DNA of 64,000 nt from Paenibacillus sp. IHBB 10380 (GTDB lineage: Bacteria > Bacillota > Bacilli > Paenibacillales > Paenibacillaceae). The position numbers and the translations under genes were made by a program. The DNA is taken from contig NZ_CP010976.1 in NCBI RefSeq assembly GCF_000949425.1, positions 5,518,001 through 5,582,000 on the forward strand, read 5' to 3'. Below, piece after piece: positions 1-10,123 of the stretch. How positions within the stretch are numbered: the stretch's first letter is position 1; every line of letters begins with the position of its first letter. The notes beneath the pieces were generated by a model. The model was given only the letters and a program-made list of their open reading frames with translations, was not told where the DNA came from and did no database searches.

Positions 1-1
1 A

Positions 2-1666
2 CCGATTTCAGCGCAAGACTTTAATGATGGTGCCTTTGATATAAGTTGGTTTAAAGAGGCTTATAATACGTTGGGAGAGAAGCGGTTCGACTTATTGTAC
101 GATTGCGCTAAATATATTTCCGCCGGAGCCAATCACCGAAGATCACAGCTGTTCGCAGATGCGATACTGGGGAAGCTAGATATTACGGAAATGCAAAAGT
201 CCATAGAAGAGAAGCGGAATAAGGATCACTTGCTCTGCTATAGCCTTATTTCATTGCGTGACCCTCATGAACAAGATATTCGTGAACGGTATGAATTTAT
301 TCAGCATTTTCTGAAGCAGAGTAAGAAATTTGGCGCTCAACGTCGGGCAAGTGAAGGCATGACTTCGCAGATTGCCCTTGGCAATTTGGCGAGAAATGCA
401 GGTTACGGAGATGTCATCAGGCTGATGTGGGATATGGAAGCGCGGAAGCTGGACGATATGCAAACATTCTTCCAGCCACATGAGCTGGATGAGGAGACGA
501 CAGTACAGCTTCTTATTGATGAAGAAGGAAAGTCAGAGATTGGCATTACGCGTAAAGGTAAAGCGTTGAAATCCGTTCCTGCGAAGTACAAGAAGGATGA
601 ATATATTGCTGCTTTGAAAGAAATGAAGGTTGAACTGACAGATCAATACCGGAGAGCACGTAAGGAGCTAGAACGCTCTATGGAGTCAGGCAATACATTT
701 ACTTTGCAAGAATTGAAGGGATTGTCAGGGAATCCAGTCATCACACCCCTATTGCGGACGCTGGTATTTAAATCGGAAGAGGTACTGGGATACTTCGATG
801 CTGCTGCAGGCGGACTTATCGATCCAGCGGGTAAATTAGCTCTAATTGGGGATAAGGAAGAACTCCTTATTGCGCACCCCCTTCATTTATATAAAAGTGG
901 TCACTGGAGTCAGTACCAGAAGGACTTATTCGATCGTCAACTCCGTCAGCCATTTAAGCAAGTGTTCCGTGAGTTGTATCTTCCAAATGCGGATGAGCAG
1001 GCTCAGGGAACGATATCTCGCAGATATGCTGGGCATCAAGTACAGCCGAGTAAAACGGTCTCCTTACTCAAAGGTCGGCAGTGGACAGTTAGTTATGAAG
1101 AGGGACTGCAGAAGGTATACTATGCAGAGAATCTAATAGCGAATCTTTATGCGATGGCAGATTGGTTCTCTCCTTCGGAGAGTGAAGCACCTACGCTTGA
1201 GACGGTTCAATTCTTTGATAGGAACACCTATAAGAGCGTTGCCTTGGATAAGGTTCCTCCTATACTATTCTCAGAAGTGATGCGAGACGTAGATTTAGTC
1301 GTGAGTGTGGCACATGTTGGTGGTGTGGATCCAGAAGCTAGCCTGACAACGATAGAGATGCGAAGCGTGATCGTCACAGAATCACTTCGCCTCTTGAAGA
1401 TTGATAATGTTCGTTTAGAAGGTAATTATGCTCGAATTGAAGGTTCCCTAGGTGAGTATGGGGTACATTTGGGAAGCGGTATGGTTTACAGACAAGCTAC
1501 AGGCGCTATGCATATCATTCCTGTACATTCACAACATAGAGGTCGTATATTCCTACCCTTCATGGATGAAGATCCAAAGACAGCGGAAATTCTGTCGAAG
1601 ATCGTGATGTTGGCTGAGGATAAGAAGATTAAAGATCCGCAGATTCTAATGCAATTGCAATCATAA
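2..1666 (+). CDS. DUF4132-type protein, C-terminal part (cut by window edge)
   Basis: The reading frame is open from base 2 with no stop, so the gene starts before the window; the TTG at 71 is only the first possible internal start. The visible 555 residues are soluble, charged and have no signal peptide or membrane segment. The end contains a hydrophobic beta-rich part with a DVVVSVAHVGG-like stretch (residues about 430-440 of the visible part) and an EMRSVIVTE segment, which I associate with the C-terminus of large DUF4132 (MolR/YehI-like) proteins. The biochemical function of that family is not established. No obvious terminator follows directly; the next transcript (hflX leader) begins near 1740. 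Family assignment is from memory of sequence style and is moderate. Confidence 0.6.
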   Translation, partial: PISAQDFNDGAFDISWFKEAYNTLGEKRFDLLYDCAKYISAGANHRRSQLFADAILGKLDITEMQKSIEEKRNKDHLLCYSLISLRDPHEQDIRERYEFIQHFLKQSKKFGAQRRASEGMTSQIALGNLARNAGYGDVIRLMWDMEARKLDDMQTFFQPHELDEETTVQLLIDEEGKSEIGITRKGKALKSVPAKYKKDEYIAALKEMKVELTDQYRRARKELERSMESGNTFTLQELKGLSGNPVITPLLRTLVFKSEEVLGYFDAAAGGLIDPAGKLALIGDKEELLIAHPLHLYKSGHWSQYQKDLFDRQLRQPFKQVFRELYLPNADEQAQGTISRRYAGHQVQPSKTVSLLKGRQWTVSYEEGLQKVYYAENLIANLYAMADWFSPSESEAPTLETVQFFDRNTYKSVALDKVPPILFSEVMRDVDLVVSVAHVGGVDPEASLTTIEMRSVIVTESLRLLKIDNVRLEGNYARIEGSLGEYGVHLGSGMVYRQATGAMHIIPVHSQHRGRIFLPFMDEDPKTAEILSKIVMLAEDKKIKDPQILMQLQS

Positions 1667-1767
1667 ATGATATCGTAATGATACCTGTTGAATAACTCAA
1701 ATTTGTGAATACTTGGTATTCGTGTTAACATAGAGGCAACTTTAATGATCGGAGGGTTCTCGAAGAT

Positions 1768-1806
1768 ATGTACATTAAATTCCGTTACAACACTTTGTGC
1801 AACTAA
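1768..1806 (+). CDS. putative leader peptide upstream of hflX (12 aa)
   Basis: ATG at 1768 follows a GGAGGG motif by 11 bases and encodes MYIKFRYNTLCN before TAA. It lies immediately upstream of the first of several hairpins in the hflX leader. Its size and place fit a regulatory leader peptide whose translation reports ribosome stalling rather than a functional protein. There is no other evidence of expression. Confidence 0.4.
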   Translation: MYIKFRYNTLCN

Positions 1807-1910
1807 TTGAATAGTGCAAAGGCTCTGCTCCTGGGCAGAGCGAACGGGATGAGTCTGCATATTTTTCGAGGTACCCTAAATGATGGATTATGAAATACGA
1901 GGGAATCAAG

Positions 1911-1938
1911 AAAGAAGGCGCAATCTGCCTTCTTTTTT
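1911..1938 (+). terminator. first terminator in hflX leader
   Basis: GAAGGC (1914-1919) pairs with GCCTTC (1927-1932), followed by a run of T. It would end most transcripts before hflX unless an alternative fold forms. Confidence 0.7.
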
Positions 1939-2052
1939 GTTTGTTTAAGACGATCTATTTAGAAAGACTGAAGCTGCATGATGATGTAGCTTAAACGCGT
2001 AAATAGACTCCTCTATCTCTTACCTCACAACATGGAACCATTCCGTTCGCTC

Positions 2053-2083
2053 AAACCACAGGAGATTTGCCTGAGGTTTTTTA
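2053..2083 (+). terminator. second terminator in hflX leader
   Basis: AAACC-A-CAGG (2053-2062) pairs with CCTG-A-GGTTT (2070-2079) with a symmetric A/A mismatch, then T-rich sequence. It ends about 30 bases before the hflX start. Confidence 0.65.
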
Positions 2084-2114
2084 TTATGAGGAATGAGAAT
2101 ATGGAGGTTTTAAT

Positions 2115-3380
2115 ATGGAAGAACAACAACAAAGAGCGATCATCGTAGGGGTAAACTTGAGTCATCAGAAGGATTTTGACTTTGAATACTCGATGGAAGA
2201 ATTGAGTAATTTAGCATCGGCTTGTCATGTAGAAGTGGTTGGCCGGATGACGCAAAATTTAGAACGAGTGAACAAGTCCCATTATATTGGTAAAGGGAAA
2301 GTGCTGGAGGTCATGAACCTATATGAGGCGGCAGACGCGAATGTCGTTATTTTTAACGATGAATTGTCTCCTTCTCACATTCGTAATCTGGAATCTGATT
2401 TGCAATGTAAGGTAATTGATCGAACGATTCTAATCCTTGATATTTTTGAAAGAAGAGCGCAAACAAGGGAAGCTCAACTTCAAGTTGAGGTGGCCCAATT
2501 GCAATATATGCTTCCGAGGTTGATTGGTCTTCGTGAATCCTTAGGTCGGCAAAGTGGGGGTGTGGGCACCAAGAACAAAGGGGCCGGAGAGACGAGATTA
2601 GAGCTGGATCGTCGTAGAATTGAGGATAAGATTAGTGCTTTGAATAAGGAACTAGAGGCCCTTGTAATGGGGCGGCAAACGCAGCGTAAGCAGCGTAAGA
2701 ATAACGGTATTCCTGTGGTATCGCTAGTGGGTTATACCAATGCTGGGAAATCGACGATTATGAATGCCCTTGTAGAGTCGTTCGGTCCTGCGAATGATAA
2801 GAAAGTGTTCGAGAAGGATATGTTGTTCGCTACATTAGAGACGTCCGTTCGTAACATCCAATTACCAGATCACAAATCTTTTCTTCTCACAGATACGGTT
2901 GGATTTGTAAGTAAATTGCCGCATCATCTGATTAAAGCATTCCGTTCAACCCTTGAAGAAGTGGCTGAAGCCGATCTACTCATTCATGTTATTGATTATT
3001 CGAATCCGAAGCATGAGCAGTTGACCCAGATTACGGAGCATACGCTACAAGAGATTGGTATTACTGATATTCCGACTCTTTTTGCATATAACAAGTGTGA
3101 CCGGATAGACTGTGATATTCCAAAGGTTGAAGATAACAGCGTGTATCTTGCAGCTAAATCAAGAGTAGGCATCACGGAGTTGGTGAATAGGATTCGGGAT
3201 CATATTTTTAAAGATTATATCCAGTGTGAAATGATGATTCCGTATGAGCAAGGCCAATTAGTATCATATTTCAATGAACATGCCCACATTACGGCAACGG
3301 AATATGAGAATGAGGGGACGCGCTTAACCTTAGAGTGTAGAACGATGGATTATGAGAAATATGGTGAGTATGTCATTTAA
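2115..3380 (+). CDS. hflX: HflX-family ribosome-splitting GTPase
   Basis: HflX binds the 50S subunit and splits stalled ribosomes using GTP; the HflXr variants give resistance to macrolides and lincosamides. The 421-residue protein has the glycine-rich N-terminal HflX domain with the GVGTKNKGAGETRLELDRR linker (residues about 149-167), G1 GYTNAGKST (206-214), G3 DTVGF (260-264) and G4 NKCD (326-329). The ATG at 2115 follows GGAGG at the right distance. It has its own long leader with two terminators, and a strong hairpin follows, so it is monocistronic. From sequence alone I cannot decide between housekeeping HflX and HflXr; the attenuator-like leader favours an antibiotic-responsive copy. 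Confidence 0.93.
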   Translation: MEEQQQRAIIVGVNLSHQKDFDFEYSMEELSNLASACHVEVVGRMTQNLERVNKSHYIGKGKVLEVMNLYEAADANVVIFNDELSPSHIRNLESDLQCKVIDRTILILDIFERRAQTREAQLQVEVAQLQYMLPRLIGLRESLGRQSGGVGTKNKGAGETRLELDRRRIEDKISALNKELEALVMGRQTQRKQRKNNGIPVVSLVGYTNAGKSTIMNALVESFGPANDKKVFEKDMLFATLETSVRNIQLPDHKSFLLTDTVGFVSKLPHHLIKAFRSTLEEVAEADLLIHVIDYSNPKHEQLTQITEHTLQEIGITDIPTLFAYNKCDRIDCDIPKVEDNSVYLAAKSRVGITELVNRIRDHIFKDYIQCEMMIPYEQGQLVSYFNEHAHITATEYENEGTRLTLECRTMDYEKYGEYVI

Positions 3381-3408
3381 TAAAAGAGTATCAGCATAAA
3401 CGCACGCA

Positions 3409-3455
3409 AATAAGCAAGGGCTCTAGGCGATCATGCCGAAGAGCCCTTGCTTATT
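3409..3455. terminator. bidirectional terminator between hflX and the SLH gene
   Basis: AATAAGCAAGGGCTC (3409-3423) pairs perfectly with GAGCCCTTGCTTATT (3441-3455). The stem carries A-rich and T-rich flanks, so it can serve both converging genes. Confidence 0.85.
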
Positions 3456-3478
3456 ATTTCATTTATTATAATGCTTGT

Positions 3479-4504
3479 TTATTTAGCGATTAGTTCTTCG
3501 ACATTATCTATTGGCGTCGCCGGAGCTTCTCCAGTAGGAAGCATCAAAGAGAAGGGATTTGATGTAGTCGCTGAATACTTCGCAACGGGTTTATAGTCGG
3601 CTGAGATGTAGGTTACTACGGTAGACTTTGAGATGACCTGGAGGTACATTTGATCAGGATCACCACTGTTTACGGTAAAGTAAACGGTAGCTGTCTTATC
3701 CTTATTAAATTCAATACGTTCAATGGAAGCTGAATAGCCTGAGTTCGGTAGATTATCTACAGTAAGCGATACTTTGTTTACGTCAGCTGTAGCTTTCTCT
3801 ACTTTAACAATAGCTTCATAGGATTTCTCAGGTGTCTGTTCTTCTTGTGTAGGGTTGATTTTCTTAGCGAATTCAGCAGCATCATAGATCCAAACTGCTG
3901 CTTCAGAGCGTGTGATGGCATCATTCGGACGGAATGTATCATCCTCATTCAAAGAAATGATCCTCGTATTCAAGAGTGTTTGCAGACTGTTTGTAATGCC
4001 CTGAGGAAGCTTCTGGCCATCTGTAATGTGGAAGTACATTTTGGTAGTGACGAAATCGCCCTTAGTAAGTAGAGCTTGATGCAGTAAGTGTGCAAATTGT
4101 GCGCGAGTGATGACCCCATTGGGATTCACTGTCTTATCCACGGATAATCCATTCTGTTGAGCGATCAGGAAAGCTTCAGCGTACCAAGCCGTATCAGGCA
4201 CTTTGTCGAAATAATGACTAGCTTTGGATGAACCTGTTGACTGTGAATCTAGGGTCAGATCAAAAGCATTGACGAGAAACTGAATTCCTTGAGCAAAAGT
4301 TACTTTAGACTTAGGAGCGAATTTGTCATTATTGACACCGCTGATGACTCCAGAAGACTGTAGCGCATTGATCTTGTCTGCAGCAGGAACGCCGGACAGA
4401 TCAGAGAATGCAAAAGCGGAAGCACTTAAGGATAACGATGCTGCTAGGATACCGCAAGCTATCATTGTTTTTCTGGCATTTGTTTTGATGGTTTGTTTCT
4501 TCAT
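3479..4504 (-). CDS. SLH-domain secreted surface protein
   Basis: This 341-residue protein has an export signal (residues 1-32, hydrophobic core ending in ASAFA) and three consecutive S-layer homology modules (about 33-82, 95-145 and 150-205), recognisable by FSDL-, TRAQFAHL- and ITRSEAAVWI-type patterns. SLH modules anchor proteins to pyruvylated secondary wall polymer. The C-terminal 120 residues form a separate beta-rich domain resembling the PrcB_C domain; that link is tentative. The start is preceded on the minus strand by GAGGTG eight bases upstream. The gene stands alone, facing hflX across a shared terminator. Confidence 0.85.
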   Translation of the reverse strand: MKKQTIKTNARKTMIACGILAASLSLSASAFAFSDLSGVPAADKINALQSSGVISGVNNDKFAPKSKVTFAQGIQFLVNAFDLTLDSQSTGSSKASHYFDKVPDTAWYAEAFLIAQQNGLSVDKTVNPNGVITRAQFAHLLHQALLTKGDFVTTKMYFHITDGQKLPQGITNSLQTLLNTRIISLNEDDTFRPNDAITRSEAAVWIYDAAEFAKKINPTQEEQTPEKSYEAIVKVEKATADVNKVSLTVDNLPNSGYSASIERIEFNKDKTATVYFTVNSGDPDQMYLQVISKSTVVTYISADYKPVAKYSATTSNPFSLMLPTGEAPATPIDNVEELIAK

Positions 4505-4621
4505 TATTAATCACCTCTGCTACTATAGATGGCAAAATGATCCAAAATGTTGCAGGTTGGACATAAAAATATTAATTCGTGCACTAGCATAGATTATTTT
4601 TTTGAGACACCTTGTTTACAT

Positions 4622-6680
<2,059 letters not shown>

Positions 6681-6785
6681 GAGCAGAATCCTTTCTATAC
6701 GTTTTAGTGACCCTATATGACAGATCGAGTCCGATCCCAATCTGAGTCTAAATCCGAACCGTAAGGTTGAGGTATCATGCCAGCC

Positions 6786-7439
6786 TTAATTGGTAATCTG
6801 TTCTCTTGAGGCTTCAATCAACCAAACGTAGCGGTTGAGCTGATTGAACCTGACGAAGAACCCGTGGCGTGTGAATATGTCTTTTAACACTCCATGTGTA
6901 GTGTAATATTCTGTTTGTAAATCTTTAAGTAAACGATGGTGACCTCGTGCTTTCACGTAATTCTCTGTATCCTCACGAGCTTGTTCATCTTTAAATGTTG
7001 TGTCTGCAAAAACAATTTTTCCAGACTTTCCGAGGAGTTTGTTATAGATAGAAACAGCCTGTTCCTTCTCAATATCCGTCAAGTGATGGAATGCATAAGT
7101 GCTGACAATCGTATCCACATTGTCTTGAATTGTAGGGAAGTCAAGGAAATCTCCGGTAAGTAGGATACAAGGAAGCTCGCGCTTCTCCATTTGAGCACGC
7201 ATCCCTTCGGAAGGCTCAATACCGTACACCTTTAGTCCTCGTTGTAGTAACTTAAACGTTAGGTTACCTGTGCCAACTCCAAATTCAATGACAACGCCAG
7301 AAGACAGTGAGGCGACCTTATCCAAAATATGCTCATAGTGTTCAAAAACTTCTTTGTATTCGGGGTCATTCCCTGAAACCGTATGGTTGTAATTTTCTGA
7401 CCATTCATCAAATAAGCCAATAAACTCTCTACCCATCAT
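6786..7439 (-). CDS. yrrT: SAM-dependent methyltransferase YrrT
   Basis: A 217-residue class I methyltransferase with motif I IEFGVGTGNLT (51-61), the acidic end of strand beta2 in VYGIEPSEGM, and the AFHHLTD segment near residue 115. It heads the yrrT-mccA-mccB operon; in B. subtilis YrrT is thought to supply S-adenosylhomocysteine for the methionine-to-cysteine pathway. GGCGGTG precedes two adjacent ATG codons (7439 and 7436), either of which could be used. The gap to mccA is about 100 bases with no terminator seen, so cotranscription is likely. The 370 bases upstream hold no gene. Confidence 0.85.
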   Translation of the reverse strand: MMGREFIGLFDEWSENYNHTVSGNDPEYKEVFEHYEHILDKVASLSSGVVIEFGVGTGNLTFKLLQRGLKVYGIEPSEGMRAQMEKRELPCILLTGDFLDFPTIQDNVDTIVSTYAFHHLTDIEKEQAVSIYNKLLGKSGKIVFADTTFKDEQAREDTENYVKARGHHRLLKDLQTEYYTTHGVLKDIFTRHGFFVRFNQLNRYVWLIEASREQITN

Positions 7440-7849
7440 CTAGCACCGCCTTTTCGAAGAAATGAGTTTTGTTATATTCTATTCCGATGTGTATTATCGG
7501 GTTACTGAAATTAAAAATTAGAGTATTACAGCACTTGATGCTGAACTACAAGGACATTTCTGTATGGAATGTACTGGGTTTGTGCATGATTATTGTTGGA
7601 GCCGTTTCATCTTGTTGATAGAACGATCGGCTGATGTAGTCACCTTTTTCATGTACAGCTTCTTCAACAGAGGTAATATCATTCTATGAAATGATATTAA
7701 TTCGTCAAAACAAGTCAAAATTTCACTTTTTTCACCCTAGTCACATAATATGTTTATTGCTATAATAGGATCAAATTTCAATTAATTTCCATATTGATGA
7801 AAAACGGGAAATTATGTCTCATGAAGTTAACCAATTAAGGAGAGGGGGA

Positions 7850-8395
7850 ATGATGATATTGCATAATAATTTCTATTCGGGAATGATACATCTCAAAAAT
7901 AACGAGTTCGAGCAGGCTCGTGAATTTTTCCAACAAATTGTGGATCTCGAACCTGATAACGCTGAGGCACATGCTTGGCTCGCAGCGACTTACGGGCGAT
8001 TGCTGGAATTCGGAAGCATGCTGGATAAGATGGCTATTCTACCGATCTTCGAGCACGAAGTGGCTACTGCGTTAGAGTTGAATTCCGAACTTGTATTGGC
8101 TCGGCAAGTTAATGGTTTGAGGTTACTTCTTACGCCTACGGATTTCGGCGGTGATCCAGAAAAGGCGGTGCGGGAACTAGAATATGCCATAAAGAATGGC
8201 GTCTGTGAATGTGAAGTGTTCTATGCGCTTGGTTTAGCATATCTGGCAACGGAAGATGAGGTAAGAGCGGCTAATGCCTTCGCTCAAGCATTGGAGTGTG
8301 ATCCGAAGCATGTTCCAACACAGCAACAGATCGAATTTCTACATAAAGAGCTCCCTCATCAATCTATTGAATATAGAAACATGAAGATACAGTAG
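7850..8395 (+). CDS. tetratricopeptide-repeat protein
   Basis: A 181-residue soluble protein made of TPR-type helical pairs: one at the N-terminus (AREFFQQIVDLEPDNAEAHA pattern) and one at the C-terminus (ALGLAYLATEDE to ALECDPKH). Such repeats hold protein partners; no enzymatic motif is visible. I chose ATG 7850 because AAGGAG lies seven bases upstream; the same frame extends to an ATG at 7814 without a site. It is alone, followed by its own terminator. Confidence 0.75.
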   Translation: MMILHNNFYSGMIHLKNNEFEQAREFFQQIVDLEPDNAEAHAWLAATYGRLLEFGSMLDKMAILPIFEHEVATALELNSELVLARQVNGLRLLLTPTDFGGDPEKAVRELEYAIKNGVCECEVFYALGLAYLATEDEVRAANAFAQALECDPKHVPTQQQIEFLHKELPHQSIEYRNMKIQ

Positions 8396-8414
8396 GATAA
8401 CATTACATAACAAT

Positions 8415-8447
8415 AAAACCACCGCCCCATAGGGGACAGTGGTTTTT
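8415..8447 (+). terminator. terminator after the TPR gene
   Basis: AAAACCAC-CG-CCCC pairs with GGGG-ACA-GTGGTTTTT around a three-base loop; the T-rich tail suits the plus strand and the A-rich side suits the converging lipoprotein gene. Confidence 0.8.
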
Positions 8448-8461
8448 CGGTTGATTAAATA

Positions 8462-9319
8462 TTATTTAGCGCTATCTAAGGCTTCTTGAGGTACTTTAAT
8501 GTCTTTAACACCGTTATGGTTGCTTAATTTACTGCTCATGTCCATCACCATAGAGATCTTTTGACCTTCGATTTCCATTGCCATTTCCATCGCTACAATC
8601 GTGTCGACTGGGAAATATGTTTTCTTGTCAACAGAATAGGACATATTCATACTTTTGATGTCCATTTGCTCAAGGAGTTGAGCCGTCTGTGGGTCGCCTC
8701 CTGCGCTTTTTTCCAAGTAGCTCTTAGCGAGCTCTTTCACGTTGGCGCCTGATACGTTAGCTTTGAGCAAGTAAAAGTCACCTTCTTCAGTTACTTTTAC
8801 TTCATCTATAATGGCATTGAATTGTTCGAATTGTTGTTCGGGGCTTCCTTGTGACTTCATTTGCTCTAATAGTGGAGCGGCAGATTCGTCGGGTAGCTTC
8901 ACCCAAGTGCCACCGATAGAAGAGTAGATTCCGTCCGTTGTAATGTATTGTTTAATATCTTGTGCTGCATCTATACCTGGTGTAGTCATCTTAATTTCTT
9001 GATATACGGAAAGGGGTTCCTTAACCATATCCGTCTTCATCTTCATATTAACCTTTTGCTCTTGCTTTTGATCATTCATGCTCATGACCATGTTTTGATC
9101 AATCGTACTGTCCATAGAGAAACTCTTGAGCTCAGCGCCAGCTGCGGTCACTTTCTCGATTAGTTCTTTCGCCGTAGGTACTTTCGTATCCTCGCTAGGC
9201 TTTGCCTCCGCTGTTGTGTTCGTTCCAGAAGCGGCTGGTGTGTCACTCTTTGCCTCTCCACACGCTGTAATACTTACTACTAATAATGCCCCTAGTAATA
9301 TTGCTGTCCATTTCTTCAA
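8462..9319 (-). CDS. lipoprotein of DUF6612 / LppX-like fold
   Basis: A 285-residue exported lipoprotein. Residues 1-20 are a signal peptide ending in the lipobox ITAC (Cys20), followed by a low-complexity Ser/Thr/Ala/Lys linker. The rest is a beta-rich domain with alternating hydrophobic strands and a MDIKSMNMSYSVDKKT segment, as in the DUF6612 and LolA/LppX-like superfamily, thought to bind hydrophobic ligands. Start is TTG at 9319, nine bases after AGGGGGA. It is monocistronic and converges on the TPR gene. The ligand is unknown. Confidence 0.8.
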   Translation of the reverse strand: MKKWTAILLGALLVVSITACGEAKSDTPAASGTNTTAEAKPSEDTKVPTAKELIEKVTAAGAELKSFSMDSTIDQNMVMSMNDQKQEQKVNMKMKTDMVKEPLSVYQEIKMTTPGIDAAQDIKQYITTDGIYSSIGGTWVKLPDESAAPLLEQMKSQGSPEQQFEQFNAIIDEVKVTEEGDFYLLKANVSGANVKELAKSYLEKSAGGDPQTAQLLEQMDIKSMNMSYSVDKKTYFPVDTIVAMEMAMEIEGQKISMVMDMSSKLSNHNGVKDIKVPQEALDSAK

Positions 9320-9654
9320 AATCTAATCCCCCTAAAAATATGTAGTCTATTAATAATAATAACCAAATTGTAAGCATAGAAACAGAAAATATTGGAAAAT
9401 GGGTCTATACACCTAATAAAAACGTGACTTAGTCCTATCGTTTGACCAATATATTTTCTTTTTTCGAACATGAAAATAGGTATAATATCACAAAAATATA
9501 ATTTGCAAATAAATGGTATGGAATATGGGGGGGGAGGAAGTAAGGAATATTCATAATTCATACTATGAATTGGTCATGATAATAATTTTACATTTGGTCC
9601 AAACTCTTCTTTACTGCTCTTCATATATTGAATGCAGAAAGGAGGTTGATCATA

Positions 9655-10032
9655 ATGATAGAATCCCAAAAAGTAAGCATATCTCAGAGGTTTCCTCTTC
9701 TTACTGTGTATTCTGAAGAGAATTTTCGTGGAGCTAGAAGAATTTTCACAGGCAACTTAGGTATTAGGAACTTAGATAGAGTTCTAGGCGGTATTGAAAG
9801 TCTCAGATTCTTCTCCACCAATCCCAATGCGACGTTAGTCTTGTTTACGAGAACTAGATTCCGTGGAAACTTCCGAATTCTTCGGGGGAATCGTAGTATC
9901 CGCGACTTAGACGATCTTATTGCAGGGAATGATGTAGAATCATTGATTTCAACGAATCAAAGATTAACCGTGGCTCAAGTCAGAAACATTCGTAACACCG
10001 GCACTTTACCGCCTGGATATCGTGTAATTTAA
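9655..10032 (+). CDS. beta/gamma-crystallin-like protein
   Basis: A 125-residue protein with two consecutive Greek-key motifs: VYSEENFRGARRIFTGN (residues about 17-34) and LFTRTRFRGNFRILRGN (about 63-80), each followed by a similar RNLDRVLGGIESL / RDLDDLIAGNDVESL segment. This F-x-G-x-[RF] duplication is the mark of the beta/gamma-crystallin fold, which in microbes often binds calcium, although the usual N/D-N/D-x-x-S/T-S calcium loop is not obvious here. There is no signal peptide. ATG 9655 follows AAAGGAGG by nine bases, so the longer frame from 9628 is unlikely. The 330 bases upstream hold only A/T-rich promoter-like sequence. Confidence 0.7.
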   Translation: MIESQKVSISQRFPLLTVYSEENFRGARRIFTGNLGIRNLDRVLGGIESLRFFSTNPNATLVLFTRTRFRGNFRILRGNRSIRDLDDLIAGNDVESLISTNQRLTVAQVRNIRNTGTLPPGYRVI

Positions 10033-10070
10033 CGAGAATGATAAAGGGATAAGTGTAGGATGATAGTAAA

Positions 10071-10107
10071 AACAAGCTAATGCCTATTTCCTAGGCATTA
10101 GCTTGTT
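10071..10107. terminator. bidirectional terminator
   Basis: AACAAGCTAATGCCTA pairs perfectly with TAGGCATTAGCTTGTT around a five-base loop, followed by T6. It separates the crystallin-like gene from the converging GH85 gene. Confidence 0.9.
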
Positions 10108-10123
10108 TTTTAGCATTGTATAG

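Larger units (their letters stand above)
1740..2114 (+). promoter_or_regulatory. hflX leader with short ORF and two terminator hairpins (candidate attenuator)
   Basis: The 370-base leader before hflX contains, in order, a GGAGGG ribosome binding site (1751-1756), a 12-codon ORF (1768-1806), a GCTCTGC/GCAGAGC hairpin (1822-1841), an intrinsic terminator (1911-1938), an AAGCTGCA/TGTAGCTT hairpin (1971-1992) and a second terminator (2053-2083). Two terminators between a promoter-proximal ORF and the gene suggest transcription attenuation sensed by translation of the short ORF. Antibiotic-inducible attenuation with a small upstream ORF has been described for the Listeria hflXr gene. The mechanism here is inference. 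Confidence 0.6.

Noticed and set aside
846..1136. 96-residue ORF inside the DUF4132 gene
   Set aside because: Shadow frame of a real gene; no ribosome binding site or family.
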